Below, one piece after another: positions 62,861 to 64,000 of a stretch of 64,000 nt of DNA. Each line of letters opens with the position of its first letter. Positions within the stretch are counted from its first letter, which is position 1. The notes beneath the pieces were generated by a model. That model saw nothing but the letters and a program-made list of their open reading frames with translations, was not told the origin of the DNA and ran no database searches. The position numbers and the translations under genes were made by a program. Source of the stretch: Aequorivita lipolytica (lineage in GTDB: Bacteria > Bacteroidota > Bacteroidia > Flavobacteriales > Flavobacteriaceae); the NCBI RefSeq assembly GCF_007997135.1, contig NZ_VORU01000004.1:124001-188000 (forward strand), written 5' to 3'.

Positions 62861-63136
62861 TTAAATACCAATGTCAACATTCCCAAGCAATCCAAGGGCT
62901 AGGGTTTTATCCAAAGTAACTAATTTTGATAATCGAATAAGTGAATTTTTCTTTAACCCATTATTTTGATTTGGTTGAATTTCCACATCTGTTTGTTCTT
63001 TCCATTTTAATTGGGTTGAAATAAAGGCAATTGTTATATCTAAATCTGAAGAAGCTAGAATTAATGCAGGACGGTTTTTGCTACCGGAAAGGTCTGTAAA
63101 AGGAAAAGAAATAAGAACAATATCGCCCTTCTTCAT
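62861..63136 (-). CDS. MazF/PemK-type toxin, C-terminally truncated by an in-frame stop
   Basis: A 91-residue protein with the PemK core (KKGDIVLISFPFTDLSGSKNRPALIL, AFISTQ). The frame ends at TAA 62863-62861; directly beyond it the same frame continues KEIDEKLIEIFDLK before a second stop at 62818-62816, which looks like the normal C-terminal helix of this family. A single substitution therefore probably removed the last 14 residues. It may be an inactive or weakened mRNA interferase. It overlaps the antitoxin gene by 4 bp. Confidence 0.82.
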   Translation of the reverse strand: MKKGDIVLISFPFTDLSGSKNRPALILASSDLDITIAFISTQLKWKEQTDVEIQPNQNNGLKKNSLIRLSKLVTLDKTLALGLLGNVDIGI

Positions 63137-63363
63137 TTGTAAACGGCTTTCAGATCATTCAAAGTATATAAATCTTCTTCATCATCTAAAAATCCGTAAG
63201 TTTTTGAATTGGCTGTTAATGTTGCGATTCCTTTTTGCAAAATATCATCCTCATACTTTTTGGCAATACAATCTGCAAAGTCAAGCACTTCAGTTATTTT
63301 TTCGGTAGGCAAATGAGAAAGTCGTTTTATTGTTTTTTGAATTAAGGCTTCTTTAGTCATCAT
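63133..63363 (-). CDS. Antitoxin partner of the MazF/PemK-type toxin
   Basis: A 76-residue helical protein (MTKEALIQKTIKRLSHLPTEKITEVLDFADCIAKKYEDD, then a C-terminal segment KTYGFLDDEEDLYTLNDLKAVYK that could wrap the toxin). It precedes and overlaps the toxin gene, the standard antitoxin-first order. No family named with confidence. Confidence 0.75.
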   Translation of the reverse strand: MMTKEALIQKTIKRLSHLPTEKITEVLDFADCIAKKYEDDILQKGIATLTANSKTYGFLDDEEDLYTLNDLKAVYK

Positions 63364-63465
63364 AAATTATTTTATAACAAATATAGGCAATTGTCTCAGC
63401 CTTTGTAATTTGGATTTTATTTTTTGAAATTTATTTGTTATTTAAAGCTTGTTATTTGAAATTTC

Positions 63466-64000
63466 CTATTCAATCACCTTTGCCGTAATATAAATATTGT
63501 TCAAAGGCCAATCGCCATCATCTGCTTTCACTTTTGAAATTTCCTCCACTATGTCCATTCCTTTAGTCACTTTTCCAAATATGGTGTATTTTCCATTTAA
63601 ATGTGTTGTTGAAGATTTTGGGCCGAGGAAGATAAAAAATTCATATGGAGCCGTTCTATTATCTGGGTTTTCTCGGTATTCCTTTGCACCAGAAACGGTT
63701 CCATATTCGTGAACTCTGCCTTGAATGATTTCCGCGGGAAGCAAATAGTCATTTCCTAAAGCAGCACGTTTCCGAGGCGTTGAAACAATATCGCTATTGC
63801 CAGCTTGTATAATAAAATTAGGAACTACACGATGGAAAAAAGTTTCATCAAAATAATGCTGTTTTACTAAATAGATAAAATTTGCGCGGTGTAGCGGCGT
63901 ATCTTTATAAAGTTCCATTTCAATATCCCCAAAGCGAGAAGTTATTAAAACTTTGGTTTCAGGATTATTTTTTCCGTATTCAGTTAAAAATGAAACTACA
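63466..64000 (-). CDS. Cyclophilin-type peptidyl-prolyl isomerase (5' end outside window)
   Basis: The frame is open to the window edge; residues TSRFGDIEMELYKDTPLHRANFIYLVKQHYFDETFFHRVVPNFIIQAGN, GTVSGAKEYRENPDNRTAPYEFFIFLG and GKYTIFGKVTKGMDIVEEISK mark a cyclophilin domain. An internal ATG at 63918 lies inside the conserved first strand, so the true start is upstream of position 64000, probably with a signal peptide. Typical Bacteroidetes periplasmic or lipoprotein PPIase. Confidence 0.9.
   Translation of the reverse strand, partial: VVSFLTEYGKNNPETKVLITSRFGDIEMELYKDTPLHRANFIYLVKQHYFDETFFHRVVPNFIIQAGNSDIVSTPRKRAALGNDYLLPAEIIQGRVHEYGTVSGAKEYRENPDNRTAPYEFFIFLGPKSSTTHLNGKYTIFGKVTKGMDIVEEISKVKADDGDWPLNNIYITAKVIE

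Overview
The window is chromosomal DNA from a member of the Flavobacteriia (Bacteroidetes). The pointers are low GC, almost no Shine-Dalgarno sequences, TTTG-type -7 promoter elements, a fused ccoNO, lipoprotein signal peptides on periplasmic redox proteins, a nirK with a C-terminal cytochrome c domain, and families typical of that group (DUF4870, head-GIN domain, the 65-residue MARAMF protein). I cannot name the genus.

Layout. 1-2.7 kb: tetR-tolC-hlyD efflux operon on the minus strand. 3-4.4 kb: an unknown lipoprotein and a universal stress protein. 4.6-12 kb: nos cluster (cytochrome c, fasciclin lipoprotein, clade II-type nosZ, a four-helix membrane protein, nosL, nosD, nosF, nosY). 12.1-14 kb: a 603-residue protein of unknown function. 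14.1-19.7 kb: norC-norB-norQ-norD-norE-norF with a candidate structured RNA between norB and norQ. 19.7-21.8 kb: ADP-forming acyl-CoA synthetase. 21.9-23.7 kb: a second, strongly divergent norC/norB-like pair. 23.7-26.8 kb: nadA and a nadB fused to a thioredoxin-like domain. 26.8-27.4 kb: RAYT transposase with a REP palindrome. 27.5-32.1 kb: acetyl-CoA hydrolase/CoA-transferase, Rrf2 regulator, hemerythrin-like protein, ric and a His-containing polytopic membrane protein. 32.2-41.6 kb: cbb3 oxidase and its assembly factors (ccoI, ccoS, ccoNO, ccoQ, ccoP, ccoG, ccoH, TauE/SafE-like, two tiny membrane proteins). 41.6-45.9 kb: minus-strand porin-nirK-SUMF1-SCO operon. 46-47.4 kb: hemN. 47.5-64 kb: ordinary genes (tRNA-Pro, trxB, envelope lipoproteins, PspC/PadR/DUF4870 group, oxyR, the DUF58/MoxR/DUF4129 operon, SpoIIM/RDD/TRIC proteins, a toxin-antitoxin pair, a cyclophilin cut by the window edge).

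Together the genes encode respiration of nitrite to N2 (NirK, cNor, NosZ), high-affinity oxygen respiration (cbb3), copper and heme supply (CcoI, SCO, NosL, HemN) and nitrosative-stress defence (Ric, hemerythrin-like, Rrf2). No nitrate reductase is present.

The main new observation is a shared promoter architecture. A CRP/FNR-type palindrome TGAY-N4-RTCA is followed after exactly 27 nt by TTTG or TTTA in front of twelve transcription units. This places its centre near -41.5 if TTTR is the -7 element. Besides known denitrification and cbb3 genes the set includes the unknown 603-residue protein, the divergent NorCB-like pair (which lacks the FeB histidine and the catalytic glutamates), a CoA-transferase, a universal stress protein and an unknown lipoprotein. 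No CRP/FNR regulator gene lies in the window.
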